DNA of 64,000 nt. Origin: Hyphomicrobiales bacterium (GTDB lineage Bacteria > Pseudomonadota > Alphaproteobacteria > Rhizobiales > Rhizobiaceae). The stretch lies in assembly GCA_900468285.1 (NCBI GenBank), contig UBTF01000001.1, positions 372,001-436,000 of the forward strand. Direction: 5' to 3'. The notes under the pieces were generated by a model. The model had not been told where the DNA came from, made no database searches, and worked only from the letters and a program-made list of their open reading frames with translations. Shown here in pieces: positions 16,709-26,516 of the stretch (positions are counted from its first letter, which is position 1; the number at the start of each line of letters is the position of its first letter). Both the position numbers and the translations under genes were made by a program.

Positions 16709-19144
16709 TTAATAGAGGCCGCCGCCACCGCCGGTGATGGCCTGCTGGGCCTGCGGTGAAGCGCGCAAAATATCTTCCTGAGACATGGCGCCATCCATAC
16801 CAATCACGTTGAAGCTGCTGGCCGGGCCTGTTCCGGGTTTAAAGGCTTCCATGATCGTGTCTGGCTCACCTTCCATTGCGGCCATGCCGGTCTTGCGATT
16901 GACAGCTATGAACTGCATTCCGTTCGGCACGATGAACTTGCTAGGCTGCAAATGCTTGGACGCCTGCGCAATAAATTCTCCGAAGATTGGCGCAGCGAGA
17001 GACCCACCGGTGCCCCCACGGCCCAGGGGCGCAGGGCTGTCGAAACCGATATAAAGACCGGCAACGAGGTCTGGCGTATAACCAACGAACCACGCATCTT
17101 TTTCATCATTGGTGGTACCGGTCTTGCCGGCAACCGGAAGGTCGACCTTGATCTTGCCTGCTGCCGTACCGCGCTGCACGACGCCCTGAAGCATCGACGT
17201 CGTCTGATAGGCCGTCATGGGATCGAGAACCTGCTCGCGATTATCGACGATCGTCGGCTCATCCTGGTTCTGCCAGTTGGTCGCATTGCAACCCTCGCAG
17301 CCACGCTCCTCGTGACGGAAGATCGTCTTGCCGTACCGATCCTGAATGCGGTCGATAACTGTCGGATTGATCTGCTTGCCACCGTTGGCGATAACGGAAT
17401 AGGCCGAGACCATCCGCATGACAGTGGTTTCACCCGAACCGAGCGACATGGCGAGCAATGGCGGCATCTTGTCATAAATACCGAAGCGTTCGGCATATTC
17501 AGCAACCAGATTCATGCCCATATCCTGCGCAAGGCGCACGGTCATGAGGTTGCGCGACTTTTCGATGCCGAGACGCAGCGTGGACGGACCAGCCGATTCT
17601 CCACCATAGTTCTGCGGACGCCAGACCTGACCGCCGGATACGACTTCCAGGGGCGCATCCATCACCACCGAGGCAGGCGTATAGCCATTATCCAAAGCTG
17701 CTGCGTAGATGAACGGCTTGAAGGATGAGCCTGGCTGACGCATGGCCTGCGTTGCGCGGTTGAATTCCGACTGGGCATAGGAGAAGCCGCCAACCATTGC
17801 CAGAACACGACCCGTGTGCGGGTCCATGACCACCATGCCGCCCTGCACCTTGGGTGGCTGGCGCAAACGGTAGTCGTCTCCCTTGTCGGAAAGCGGTTCC
17901 GCATAAATAACATCGCCGGTTTTCAGGACACCTGTCGGGGATTTTGCGGTTGCCCGCTGGCCCTTGGAATCGCGATAGGCCCATTTCATGTTTTCCGGCT
18001 TGATGCGTCCGCGGGTGCGAAGATCAGGATTGTCGCTGTCGTTATCAGGCCGCAGGCCGATATCCACGCCCTCTGCAGAGACAGCCAGAACAACTGCCAT
18101 TCTCCACTCGGGTACGTCACGCAACGGCTTCAGCTTGGACAGAGCCTCGCTCCAGTTGCCGCTGGTTTCGATCTGGTCAACGGCGCCATGGAAGCCGCGG
18201 CGCTCGTCATAATCCAGCAAGCCATCCTGAAGTGCCTTGCGGGCTTCCATCTGGATATCGGGATCGAACGAGGTACGGACGGAAAGGCCGCCTTCCAGCA
18301 ACGCCTTCTCACCATATTTCTCAACGATCTGGCGGCGCGCCTCTTCGGAGAAATAATCGGAAGCTGCAATATGGCTACCGCCACGGCGAATGTTCACGCC
18401 AAGCGGCTGTGTCTTGGCATCCGCCGCATCAGCCTGTGTGATGTAGCCGTTTTCAGCCATGCGGTCGATCACCCAGTTACGACGCTCGACAGCTGCCTTT
18501 TCGCGGCGAATGGGGTGATAGTTGGCGGGACCCTTGGGAAGTGCTGCCAGATATGCCGTCTCGGCAATTGTCAGTTCCGTCACGGACTTGTTGAAATAGG
18601 TCAGCGCTGCGCTGGCGATACCATAGGAGTTTTGCCCGAAGAAAATCTCGTTGAGATAAAGCTCGAGAATCTTTTCCTTGCTGTAGGCCTGCTCGATGCG
18701 GAAGGACAGGATCGCCTCTTTCGCCTTGCGCTCCATCGTCTGTTCATTGGTCAGCAAAAAGTTTTTGGCGACCTGCTGCGTAATGGTCGAGCCGCCCTGT
18801 GTCGGACCGCCCGTGACATAAGCAACGGCGGCGCGGGCAAAGCCGGTCACGTCGATACCGGGATGCTGGTAGAAATTCTTGTCTTCGGCGGAGAGAAACG
18901 CTGCCTTGACACGATCCGGCACGGCCTGAATGGGCAGGAAGAGACGTCGCTGCTTGGCATACTCGGCCATCAACGCACCGTTGCCCGCATGAACGCGGGT
19001 CGTCACCGGCGGCTCATAACTGTTCAGCACAGCATAGTCAGGAAGATCCTTCGTTATCGTCACCAAATAAATGGCGATACCAGCAGCCACCACAAGGAAC
19101 AGCATACTGGCCAAGCCGAAGAAATATCCAATAAGTCTGATCAT
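16709..19144 (-). CDS. mrcA: Penicillin-binding protein 1A (bifunctional transglycosylase/transpeptidase)
   Basis: An 811-aa class A PBP that polymerises and cross-links peptidoglycan. One N-terminal membrane anchor (about 8-30) is followed by the GT51 domain with catalytic Glu87 in SAEDKNFYQHPG and QGGSTITQQVAKN at 116-128. The transpeptidase domain has SSFK at 473-476 (nucleophile Ser473), an SRN motif and GKTGT near 680. PBP1a is the main synthase for polar growth in Agrobacterium and is usually essential there. The amidase gene lies upstream on the same strand after 330 bp. The C-terminus ends in a Gly run typical of the group. Confidence 0.95.
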   Translation of the reverse strand: MIRLIGYFFGLASMLFLVVAAGIAIYLVTITKDLPDYAVLNSYEPPVTTRVHAGNGALMAEYAKQRRLFLPIQAVPDRVKAAFLSAEDKNFYQHPGIDVTGFARAAVAYVTGGPTQGGSTITQQVAKNFLLTNEQTMERKAKEAILSFRIEQAYSKEKILELYLNEIFFGQNSYGIASAALTYFNKSVTELTIAETAYLAALPKGPANYHPIRREKAAVERRNWVIDRMAENGYITQADAADAKTQPLGVNIRRGGSHIAASDYFSEEARRQIVEKYGEKALLEGGLSVRTSFDPDIQMEARKALQDGLLDYDERRGFHGAVDQIETSGNWSEALSKLKPLRDVPEWRMAVVLAVSAEGVDIGLRPDNDSDNPDLRTRGRIKPENMKWAYRDSKGQRATAKSPTGVLKTGDVIYAEPLSDKGDDYRLRQPPKVQGGMVVMDPHTGRVLAMVGGFSYAQSEFNRATQAMRQPGSSFKPFIYAAALDNGYTPASVVMDAPLEVVSGGQVWRPQNYGGESAGPSTLRLGIEKSRNLMTVRLAQDMGMNLVAEYAERFGIYDKMPPLLAMSLGSGETTVMRMVSAYSVIANGGKQINPTVIDRIQDRYGKTIFRHEERGCEGCNATNWQNQDEPTIVDNREQVLDPMTAYQTTSMLQGVVQRGTAAGKIKVDLPVAGKTGTTNDEKDAWFVGYTPDLVAGLYIGFDSPAPLGRGGTGGSLAAPIFGEFIAQASKHLQPSKFIVPNGMQFIAVNRKTGMAAMEGEPDTIMEAFKPGTGPASSFNVIGMDGAMSQEDILRASPQAQQAITGGGGGLY

Positions 19145-19475
19145 ATTAAGCTACCGATACTTCGAATCGTAACTGGTGCGCCCGCGTCACGCGCGCATTC
19201 TTGCATATAGCGTGCCGTTTTGCACACCGCTTCCTCGATGACAAGCTGCCAATAGGGGCATTCTCTTATATGTTACCGTATGCCGCGTTTTTCCTTCACG
19301 GAATGCGCGGACATCACCATCGATTCCTGATGCCGAGTAACGTCTTGAATGTGAGTAAAATAGGGCCCGACGCCGATATTCTCTCAGGAGCGTGAGGAGT
19401 TGACCCGTTTTCAACAGATGGGTCGCGAAGATGTCACACCCGAGGTGGTGCCAACATCAGCACTAGGCAATCGCC
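19145..19475. other. Promoter region of the PBP1A gene
   Basis: No convincing ORF. TATATG on the minus strand near 19205-19212 is a possible -10 element. Two GANTC sites (19164-19168 and 19322-19326), the target of the cell-cycle methylase CcrM, lie in the stretch, but such sites also occur by chance. Confidence 0.35.
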
Positions 19476-20756
19476 CTACCCGCCGTTAGCCAAAGCCTGT
19501 GCACGATACTTCGTAACAGCGACCGCGAGCGTATCAGCCACTTTTGCACGCCAGTTGTCGTCAAGCAGCAGTTTTTCGTCTTCCGGATTGGAAAGGAAAC
19601 CAAGTTCCAACAGAACAGATGGAACGTCATGGGCGCGCAACACCTGAAAACCGGCATAGCGATGCGGATTGTTGATGAGACCGACCTGTCCTTCAAAGGA
19701 CTTCACGATGTTTTCCGCAAGCGTAACCGAGAACGCCTGCGTTTCGCGACGGGTGAAGTCGAGCAGAATGTCGGCGACTTCAGGCTGGGCATTCGGGACC
19801 GCGACGCCCGCAATCTGGTCCGAGAGGTTTTCACGCTCGGCAAGGTTTTGCGCCATGCGGTCTGAAGCGCGGTCGGAGATCGTATAAACGGTTGCGCCGC
19901 GAATATCTTTTTGTTTCAACGTATCGGCATGAACGGAAATAAAGAGATTTGCATTCTGCTGGCGGGCCAGTGTGACGCGCTCGGAAAGCGCAAGGAACAC
20001 ATCGTCGTCTCTGGTCAGGAAAGCCTTGATGCCGGGGATCTTGTTCAGACGTTCGGTCAGTTGTTTGGCAAAGGTCAGCGTAATGACCTTTTCATCCGTT
20101 CCAGTAACGCCACCCTTCGCACCCGCATCAATACCGCCGTGCCCCGCATCTACGGCGATCATGAAGTCGGACTGGCGACTCGTTTTTGGCATGATATCAG
20201 GCGTGACAGAAGCCGTCGCTGCCGGTGCGAGAGCCTGCCAGTTCTGGTTCTTGAGAAGATCGGCAAATTTCTGCTTTGTTGCGATTTCCGTATCCAGCAC
20301 GAAACGAAACAGTTTCCCGTCTTCCTCCGATTTCGTTTCTGCAATCGCGACCTGAACGGGCTTCTTTGCAGTCAGGACAAGGCGGGCGCTCCCCTCACCC
20401 ATGCTGCCAAAGCGTATGTCGCTAAAAAGGCCGGTCGGAGCGAGGTCTTTGGTTGGAAAAGAAAAGCCGACGGCCGGGAAGTCGACAACGATACGGGCGG
20501 GCGAATCGAGATAGTGAACCTCGAATTCCGGCTCCTGATTGAAATCCAGCACGATGCGCGTGCGTGCCTCGTCACCGATGATACGTGCCGCGTTGGCTAT
20601 AAGAGACGGCGGCGAGTCGGTGGCGGCTGCAACCAGCGGCATGGATGAGGCAGATAACGAAGCCAGCGTCAGAATGCAGACGATTCGGCGTCGTCGGACA
20701 GCATTCAGCACTCCAATCGCACCATCGATCATGTTTTTTAAGGTCGCCAACATCAT
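19476..20756 (-). CDS. amiC: Periplasmic N-acetylmuramoyl-L-alanine amidase (AMIN + Amidase_3)
   Basis: A 426-aa amidase that cuts the peptide from peptidoglycan during daughter-cell separation. After a signal sequence (about 22-45) comes an AMIN targeting domain (about 50-150, with ARIIGDEARTRIVLDF), then the zinc-dependent Amidase_3 domain with VDAGHGGIDAGA, an SVHAD motif and LELGFLSNPED. These supply the zinc His and Glu residues and the catalytic Glu. The start is uncertain: two adjacent ATGs at 20756 and 20753 and one seven codons further all lack a strong ribosome site. It lies upstream of PBP1A. The AmiC name reflects the domain order. Confidence 0.9.
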   Translation of the reverse strand: MMLATLKNMIDGAIGVLNAVRRRRIVCILTLASLSASSMPLVAAATDSPPSLIANAARIIGDEARTRIVLDFNQEPEFEVHYLDSPARIVVDFPAVGFSFPTKDLAPTGLFSDIRFGSMGEGSARLVLTAKKPVQVAIAETKSEEDGKLFRFVLDTEIATKQKFADLLKNQNWQALAPAATASVTPDIMPKTSRQSDFMIAVDAGHGGIDAGAKGGVTGTDEKVITLTFAKQLTERLNKIPGIKAFLTRDDDVFLALSERVTLARQQNANLFISVHADTLKQKDIRGATVYTISDRASDRMAQNLAERENLSDQIAGVAVPNAQPEVADILLDFTRRETQAFSVTLAENIVKSFEGQVGLINNPHRYAGFQVLRAHDVPSVLLELGFLSNPEDEKLLLDDNWRAKVADTLAVAVTKYRAQALANGG

Positions 20757-21395
20757 GTCCGTAATTCAGTCAAGGCAACCGGAAAAGCCGCCATGAAATG
20801 CCCAATCGTCGCACTTATATCAGCCAGAATGGCCTGATTTGCGATGCCGCGCAACAATCGCAGCCCTTGGTGAAGCAATTCTTAACCACCAAATTCCACC
20901 AATGATATGGCATATTTAGCCACCCTATTGCTATTATGACAGATAAAACATACAACATGATTGAGGGTTAAAAGTGTTGACGGGATAGACGCCCGCCGGC
21001 TGCCAATCGACCAAAGACGCTGGCGCTGTAAAATCGGGCAATCATCTGCCGTCGCTGCATTTTTCTCCTGAAACTGGATCAATTCTGGCCGTGGCCAGAA
21101 CAATACCCGGTGGCACGCCACCGCACGCTCGAGGAGAGCATTTTCATCGGATCCTTCGGGGTCTATTTATTATAGTCGTTCTCGCTTGGCCAATGATGTC
21201 GTTGCAGCAGCTTTCATATGAACCGGATACCAGGAGCAGGCATCATGCTTTGCCAGTTGTCCGGATGCTGCCAGTTTACAGACGCCGGGCAAGAAACTTC
21301 ATATCCGGCACACCCTTGAACATAGATGAAAGGCCTGTCCTTGCGGCGGGCCTGTTCTCGTATAAGACAGGGCTGCGCCGAGGAGCACAGCTTAC
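20757..21395. other. Long intergenic region with the RNase E leader
   Basis: A 639-bp divergent region between the amidase and rne genes. No ORF here is convincing; one plus-strand frame (21091-21450) overlaps rne and lacks family features. Several stem-loops precede rne: GGTGG / CCACC near 21109-21122 and two overlapping, mutually exclusive hairpins at 21331-21371. TATTAT near 20930 is a possible -10 element. A long structured leader would fit RNase E autoregulation. Confidence 0.45.
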
Positions 21396-24377
21396 ATGGC
21401 AGACAAAATGCTTATCGACGCCTCCCATGAAGAGGAGACGCGCGTTGTAGTTGTTCGTGGAAACAGAATTGAGGAATTCGATTTTGAATCCGAACACAAG
21501 AAGCAAATCCGCGGCAATATCTATCTTGCCAAGGTCACACGCGTAGAACCATCCCTTCAGGCAGCCTTCGTCGATTACGGCGGCAATCGCCACGGATTTC
21601 TGGCCTTTGCCGAAATTCATCCCGACTACTATCAGATCCCGCTGGCCGATAGACAGGCGCTGCTGAGAGCGGAAGCAGAAGACCATCGTCGTGGCGATGA
21701 CTTCGAGCCAGCCGATGCGCCAAATGACGCCCACTCCCCCGCCATCGATCTTTCGCAGGTTGATCAGCCCGATATCGGCATCGTACCCGTAACTGAGCCC
21801 GCAGTTGAAGACGGCGTAACGCCACAGGCTTCCACGGTTGAAGCTGACGAAGCGGAAGTCGACGCTGCGCCGGATGTTGCGGCCGCGGACATCGTCGCTG
21901 AGGAAACACCGGCAGAAGAAGAAAAGCCAAAGAAGCGCGTTCGCCGCCCCCGTACCAAGAAGAAGGCGGAGACGGACGAAGTTTCCGCCGACGCAGCTTC
22001 CTCCGAGGACGGTTCGGACGACGACGGCGGCAAGGGCGGCGAAATGGCCGCCATGGTCGACACCGACTCGATTTCCGAAGAAGTCGAAGGGCTTGGCCGT
22101 CGCAACGACGATGATGACGACGACGATGATGACGATCATCACGAAAAGGAAGTCATCGAGTCCGTCGGTGCGGAAGATGCAATGGAAGAAGTTCCGGATC
22201 GCATTTCCCGCAAGCCACGCAAGCAGTACCGCATTCAGGAAGTCATCAAGCGCCGCCAGATTCTGCTGGTCCAGGTCGCAAAAGAAGAGCGCGGCAACAA
22301 GGGCGCAGCTCTGACAACCTATCTTTCGCTTGCAGGTCGTTACTCGGTTCTGATGCCGAACACGGCACGTGGCGGCGGCATTTCCCGCAAGATCACCCAG
22401 CCGACAGACCGCAAGCGCCTGAAGGAAATCGCGCGCGATCTGGAAGTGCCGCAGGGCATGGGCGTCATTCTGCGTACCGCCGGTGCCAACCGCACCCGCG
22501 TCGAAATCAAGCGAGACTTCGAATATCTGATGCGCCTGTGGGAAAACGTCCGCACGCTGACCCTGAACTCGACCGCGCCTTGCCTGGTCTATGAGGAAGG
22601 TTCGCTCATCAAGCGTTCGATCCGCGATCTCTACAACAAGGATATCAGCGAGATCATCGTGTCTGGCGAAGAAGGCTATCGTGAAGCGAAAGACTTCATG
22701 AAGATGCTGATGCCGAGCCATGCCAAGGTCGTGCAGCCCTATCGCGATATTCACCCGATCTTCTCGCGCTCCGGCATCGAAGCGCAGCTCGACCGTATGC
22801 TGCAGCCTCAGGTGACGTTGAAGTCCGGTGGCTACCTCATCATCAACCAGACGGAAGCGCTGGTTTCCATCGACGTGAACTCCGGTCGTTCGACCCGTGA
22901 GCATTCCATCGAGGAAACGGCGGTTCAGACGAACCTGGAAGCGGCAGAAGAAGTGGCCCGCCAGCTGCGCCTTCGCGACCTTGCCGGTCTCGTGGTCATC
23001 GACTTCATCGACATGGAAGAGAAGCGCAACAACCGCGCCGTCGAAAAGAAGCTCAAGGATTGCCTGAAAAACGACCGCGCCCGCATTCAGGTTGGCCGGA
23101 TCTCGCATTTCGGCCTTCTGGAAATGTCGCGCCAGCGTATCCGCGCCTCGGTACTGGAATCGACTACACAGGTCTGCTCGCATTGCGGCGGAACCGGCCA
23201 TGTCCGCTCCGAATCCTCCATCGCCCTGCATGTTCTGCGCGGCGTGGAAGAATATCTGCTGCGCAACACGACCCACAACATCACGGTTCGCTGCACACCA
23301 GAGACTGCCCTTTACCTGCTCAACCACAAGCGCGGTACCATCGTTGATTATGAAGGCCGCTTCGGTGTCGCCATCATCATCGCAGCCGATGCCAGCGTCG
23401 GTGCACAGCACTTCGCCATCGATCGTGGTGAAGCTGTCGAAAACCCGGTCAAGATCGAAAGCCTCATCCAGATGCTTCCCGAAATCGAGGAGGACGAGGA
23501 CGACATCATCATCGAAGCCGATGAGGATGACGAAGAGGAAGAGATCGTAAAGGCAGAGGCAAGCGAACCGCGCCAGCCACAGGCCGACAATGGCGAAGAT
23601 GGCAAGCGCAAGCGCAAGCGTCGTCGTCGCCGTCGCGGCAAGGGCGCTGGCCAGAATGGTCAGGAATCGCAGTCTGAGGCCGGTGACGACACATCATCCG
23701 ACGATCAGGACGAGGATGGCGATAGCGATCAGGAGGAGGACGCAACCGTCTCCGCTGAAAATGGCGCAGAAGCTGCTGGCTCTGAAGAAAACAGACGCAA
23801 GCGTCGCCGTCGTGGCAAGCGCGGCGGTCGTCGCAATCGCGATGAAAACGGCGAGATGATCGAAGAAAACGGCGCTGAGGCGGAAGCCGAGTCCGAGACC
23901 TCCGATATGGTCGAAGACGGCGCAGCTGCCGCTGCCATTGAAGGCGTAGACCAGCCCGCAGTTGCGGCGGCTGTCGAAGCCGAAGCGGCAACGCCGACTG
24001 TTGAAGAGACTGAAAAGCCAAAGAAGCCGCGCCGGACCCGCAAGGCAAAGGAAAAGGTTGGCGATGTTGCAGAGGTTGAAGCAGCGCCTGCTGTCGCTTC
24101 CGAAGCTCCTGTTGCTGCACCTGCCGTTGAAACGGTCGAGCCGGTTGTAGTGGATACCACGGTTGCGGAAGTTGCCATCGAGGAAGCCGGTCAGGCATCG
24201 GCCGATCTCGGCAACGAGGCTCCTGCTGCGGAACCAGCCAAGGCGGTCCGCGCTAACCGTGGCGACAACGTCTCTTCCTCAGAGCCGGTCGTCACCTCTG
24301 CGACGAACGAAGGCGGAGAAGGCGATCAGTCCAAGCCCCGCAAGGGCGGCTGGTGGCAAAGACGCGGCTTTTTCTAA
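21396..24377 (+). CDS. rne: Ribonuclease E, degradosome scaffold
   Basis: A 993-aa endoribonuclease that starts mRNA decay and processes rRNA and tRNA. The S1 RNA-binding domain opens the protein (LAKVTRVEPSLQAAFVDYG) and is split by an acidic insertion of roughly 130 residues, the usual alphaproteobacterial form. The catalytic DNase-I-like region has IDVNSGRSTR and VVIDFIDM. The Zn-link CSHCGGTGH has Cys594 and Cys597. From about 700 on, the protein is disordered, alternating acidic blocks with Arg/Lys patches (KRKRRRRRRGKG). It ends in GGWWQRRGFF, the GWW micro-domain that binds PNPase in Caulobacter RNase E. ATG at 21396 has GAGGAG ten bases upstream. Confidence 0.96.
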   Translation: MADKMLIDASHEEETRVVVVRGNRIEEFDFESEHKKQIRGNIYLAKVTRVEPSLQAAFVDYGGNRHGFLAFAEIHPDYYQIPLADRQALLRAEAEDHRRGDDFEPADAPNDAHSPAIDLSQVDQPDIGIVPVTEPAVEDGVTPQASTVEADEAEVDAAPDVAAADIVAEETPAEEEKPKKRVRRPRTKKKAETDEVSADAASSEDGSDDDGGKGGEMAAMVDTDSISEEVEGLGRRNDDDDDDDDDDHHEKEVIESVGAEDAMEEVPDRISRKPRKQYRIQEVIKRRQILLVQVAKEERGNKGAALTTYLSLAGRYSVLMPNTARGGGISRKITQPTDRKRLKEIARDLEVPQGMGVILRTAGANRTRVEIKRDFEYLMRLWENVRTLTLNSTAPCLVYEEGSLIKRSIRDLYNKDISEIIVSGEEGYREAKDFMKMLMPSHAKVVQPYRDIHPIFSRSGIEAQLDRMLQPQVTLKSGGYLIINQTEALVSIDVNSGRSTREHSIEETAVQTNLEAAEEVARQLRLRDLAGLVVIDFIDMEEKRNNRAVEKKLKDCLKNDRARIQVGRISHFGLLEMSRQRIRASVLESTTQVCSHCGGTGHVRSESSIALHVLRGVEEYLLRNTTHNITVRCTPETALYLLNHKRGTIVDYEGRFGVAIIIAADASVGAQHFAIDRGEAVENPVKIESLIQMLPEIEEDEDDIIIEADEDDEEEEIVKAEASEPRQPQADNGEDGKRKRKRRRRRRGKGAGQNGQESQSEAGDDTSSDDQDEDGDSDQEEDATVSAENGAEAAGSEENRRKRRRRGKRGGRRNRDENGEMIEENGAEAEAESETSDMVEDGAAAAAIEGVDQPAVAAAVEAEAATPTVEETEKPKKPRRTRKAKEKVGDVAEVEAAPAVASEAPVAAPAVETVEPVVVDTTVAEVAIEEAGQASADLGNEAPAAEPAKAVRANRGDNVSSSEPVVTSATNEGGEGDQSKPRKGGWWQRRGFF

Positions 24378-24402
24378 ACCGTAGTTCATCGCTAAAAAGA
24401 TT

Positions 24403-24434
24403 GGGGCTCCGCATTGCGGGGCCTCTTCTATTTT
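24403..24434 (+). terminator. Terminator of rne
   Basis: A 10-bp stem GGGGCTCCGC / GCGGGGCCTC with an ATT loop (24403-24425) is followed by TTCTATTTT. Confidence 0.8.
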
Positions 24435-24439
24435 CCTGC

Positions 24440-24835
24440 TAGAGCACGTTCATTTTACTGAGCGTCACATCTCATGATCTGAACTCGCTGGTGCATTCCT
24501 GCGGCTCGAACAGCGTGACGATCTTGCCGACGGTATTCCGTACGCCCTAACGTCGCTCAGCTTTGGCGCGCGAGGCTGCCTCAAGCTGGCAATCGCCTTC
24601 TCCACGGGTTGAAGTCCGGGCAGTAGGTGGAATAGAGGAACCGGCATCCTGAGCTTCAATTGCTTGACCCATGCGCACTGCCTTGTGCGCGAGCAAATTT
24701 CCACGATGCCGATGTGGCCCGGCGCCAAGGTGGGAATGAGAACCTGTCGCCGATAGGCTTGAAATGCGACCCTCTTCGTCGCGCCGTCCGGGACCATGGA
24801 CGCGGTTATGCCAGTAGCATGCGTGCTCTGTTAAA
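24440..24835 (-). pseudogene. IS630-family transposase remnant
   Basis: The minus strand encodes a decayed piece of an IS630-type DDE transposase. The block VAFQAYRRQVLIPTLAPGHI matches the family's central region, and LLPGLQPVEKAIASLR matches the conserved LPxxSPxLNPIE segment with the last catalytic Glu. In another frame LFEPQECTSEF matches the family's C-terminal xxxPxECxxYF block. The second Asp region is unrecognisable and there are at least two frame breaks. No terminal inverted repeats or target duplication could be identified. The remnant follows the rne terminator directly. Confidence 0.7.
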
Positions 24836-24858
24836 GGGAGTGGTCATCCGGTACCCGT

Positions 24859-25293
24859 GTGGGATCGGAAAGCAGCATCATGCTCTACAAATGGCTCGTC
24901 CCCGCAGCCGTGATATCTTTGTGCTCAGGCCTATTTTACCGATGGAGACGAAGCGCGCGTGATAGAGGTCGAGCTGGCTATCGTATCAGCCCCGGCGGTG
25001 CTGGTGGAGGTCGTGCGATCCTTCTGCAATGCCTGGGCCGTCTTGTTTCAGTTTCCGACTGCGCCTTCACAGCCGGATATCGAGCGCCCTACGGCCAATG
25101 GAAACGGCTCTTTCCTTGTGCAATCGCAGGACCATCTCGTCGAGGGAACGTCCTTTACCTCACCGATCATGCCGGTGAAGAAGTCCCCGCGGGCATCGAA
25201 CGCGTTTCCGCGTTCAATGGACCCGCATCAGAGGAACGAGATTTCACCGCCCTTCGGCAAATCAGGCGCTCCAGTCACCCACCAACTCTATGA
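24859..25293 (+). other. Open frame of doubtful coding status next to the IS remnant
   Basis: A 144-codon frame with a hydrophobic start (MLYKWLVPAAVISLC, in frame at 24880) and an Arg/Gly-rich body. A second open frame at 24959-25333 overlaps it. No family was recognised in either frame, and the ribosome site is weak. The stretch may be a decayed gene, possibly frameshifted after residue 15, or non-coding. It runs 32 bases into the 3' end of the convergent AttH-like pseudogene. Confidence 0.25.
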
Positions 25294-26319
25294 GGGTGTA
25301 GCCGGTGACGGGCTTTCCGCCATAGGTGCCTGAGATATTCGCGACTCCCTCATATTTGGGTTGAACAGGCGACGCGACTTCCTGGTCGAGCATGACGGCG
25401 GCGACTTCGAGCACGCAGTCGAGAGCCGGAACATTGACTTTAAAGCGGGTCGGATAGCGCTGACCGGATGCTGCGCTTGTCCAGAATTCGCTGGCATCAT
25501 CGGCCAGTGCTCCAGCGCGGCAATGATGTGCGTACCATCTTGAAGAAGTGCAGTAACCCAACCGTGGCGCTCGCCTGATAGCTCTATATCCCAAAGGCCG
25601 AGTGCGATGCCGTTGCTGAGATTGAGGTCCATCCACACCCATTTGTAGGAGGATCCGACGAGTGCCCGGTGCCCTTCTTCCATGATGCCGCGCGAAATAA
25701 GCCATTGGCGATCAAACCAGAACTCTCCCGTCAGATCGTGGCGGACACCATCGAGCGTGATCCAGCCAGATCCCTTGCCCCAGGGAATGGAATATTGGAC
25801 GGTGGGCAAGCTATCCACGCAATTGAACACACCGGAGCCGCCATTCATCATGATGTGCCCGGGAAATTCCGCCGTGAAATCAAGCGCGCCCCAACCAAAT
25901 TCCGCCTGGGCGTGCACTGAGCGGTGATCTCCTTCGATGGTGGAAGTTGGGGTAACGATCTGCATGCGGTCCGTTGCCAACGTTACCTCGCCTGCCGAAT
26001 GAACCCGCTCTTCGCTTCGGTATTCGAGACGCGACAGATCCGTGATGTTGAGGATGCTGGCGATCTCCACCGGCTGCCCAGGGGAAGAACGCACCAGTTG
26101 GTGAACAAGGCAATTGAATTTGTGGCCAGTTGCGGTTTCGAGGTAGCCACTCAGGAACCACGAGTTGCTGTGTTGATCCGGGCGAAAGGCAAGGCTGCCA
26201 ACGGGATCAAAAAGCGGTGGGCACAATTCGTTGACCGCTTTCACCCGCTGCGCAGCCATTTTCTGCGGAGCGTTTGTCTGCGATGCAGATATAGGATTCG
26301 ATAAATTAGAATTACTCAT
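25262..26319 (-). pseudogene. Frameshifted AttH/CrtC-like (lipocalin-like) gene
   Basis: Two frames together encode one protein of the AttH/CrtC family (lipocalin-like fold; relatives include carotenoid 1,2-hydratase and the Agrobacterium AttH protein). The first frame runs from ATG 26319 through GEFWFDRQWL and YKWVWMDLNLSNGIALGLWD to about 25520. The family's C-terminal part, with WTSAASGQRYPTRFKV, LDQEVASPVQPKYEG and the terminal GYTLIELVG, continues in the next frame to 25262. A single-base indel near the TGGCCGATG stretch at about 25505-25525 would join them. No signal peptide is seen. It may be a true pseudogene or a sequencing error. Confidence 0.75.
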
Positions 26320-26516
26320 GATGTCACCTCAAAGGTCAGAAATATAGATCAATTCTAAATGCCAATGGGGTAAACACAGGAAGCGCAGACCCCGTGATTT
26401 CAATCTGAAACATAGTATAAGGTAATTCGATTTGACGTAAATCAAACGGATTTTCGTTTTTGTCAAAATTTAATTATATAAATTACTTGTACTTAAACTT
26501 CGAATAGAGGCCTGTA
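26320..26516. other. AT-rich intergenic region between the AttH-like pseudogene and a small ORF
   Basis: This divergent region is markedly more AT-rich than its surroundings, with runs such as AATTTAATTATATAAATTAC. It carries a FixK/Fnr-type dyad. TATACT on the minus strand (26414-26419) and TATATA on the plus strand (26475-26480) are candidate -10 elements. Confidence 0.5.
26432..26445. promoter_or_regulatory. FixK/Fnr-type box (anaerobox)
   Basis: TTGAC-GTAA-ATCAA matches the TTGAY-N4-RTCAA consensus of FixK/FnrN/Fnr regulators in Rhizobiales. The centre lies about 78 bp before the small plus-strand ORF and about 120 bp before the AttH-like pseudogene, so either could be the target. Binding is inferred. 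Confidence 0.6.

Noticed and set aside
21091-21450. 119-codon plus-strand ORF in the rne leader
   Set aside because: It overlaps the rne start in another frame and lies over leader hairpins. No family or good codon use.
21276-23411. 711-codon minus-strand ORF
   Set aside because: Antisense of rne. It is kept open by the biased codons of the acidic and basic tracts, and contains Val/Ile runs such as IVVVIIVVA opposite Asp codons.
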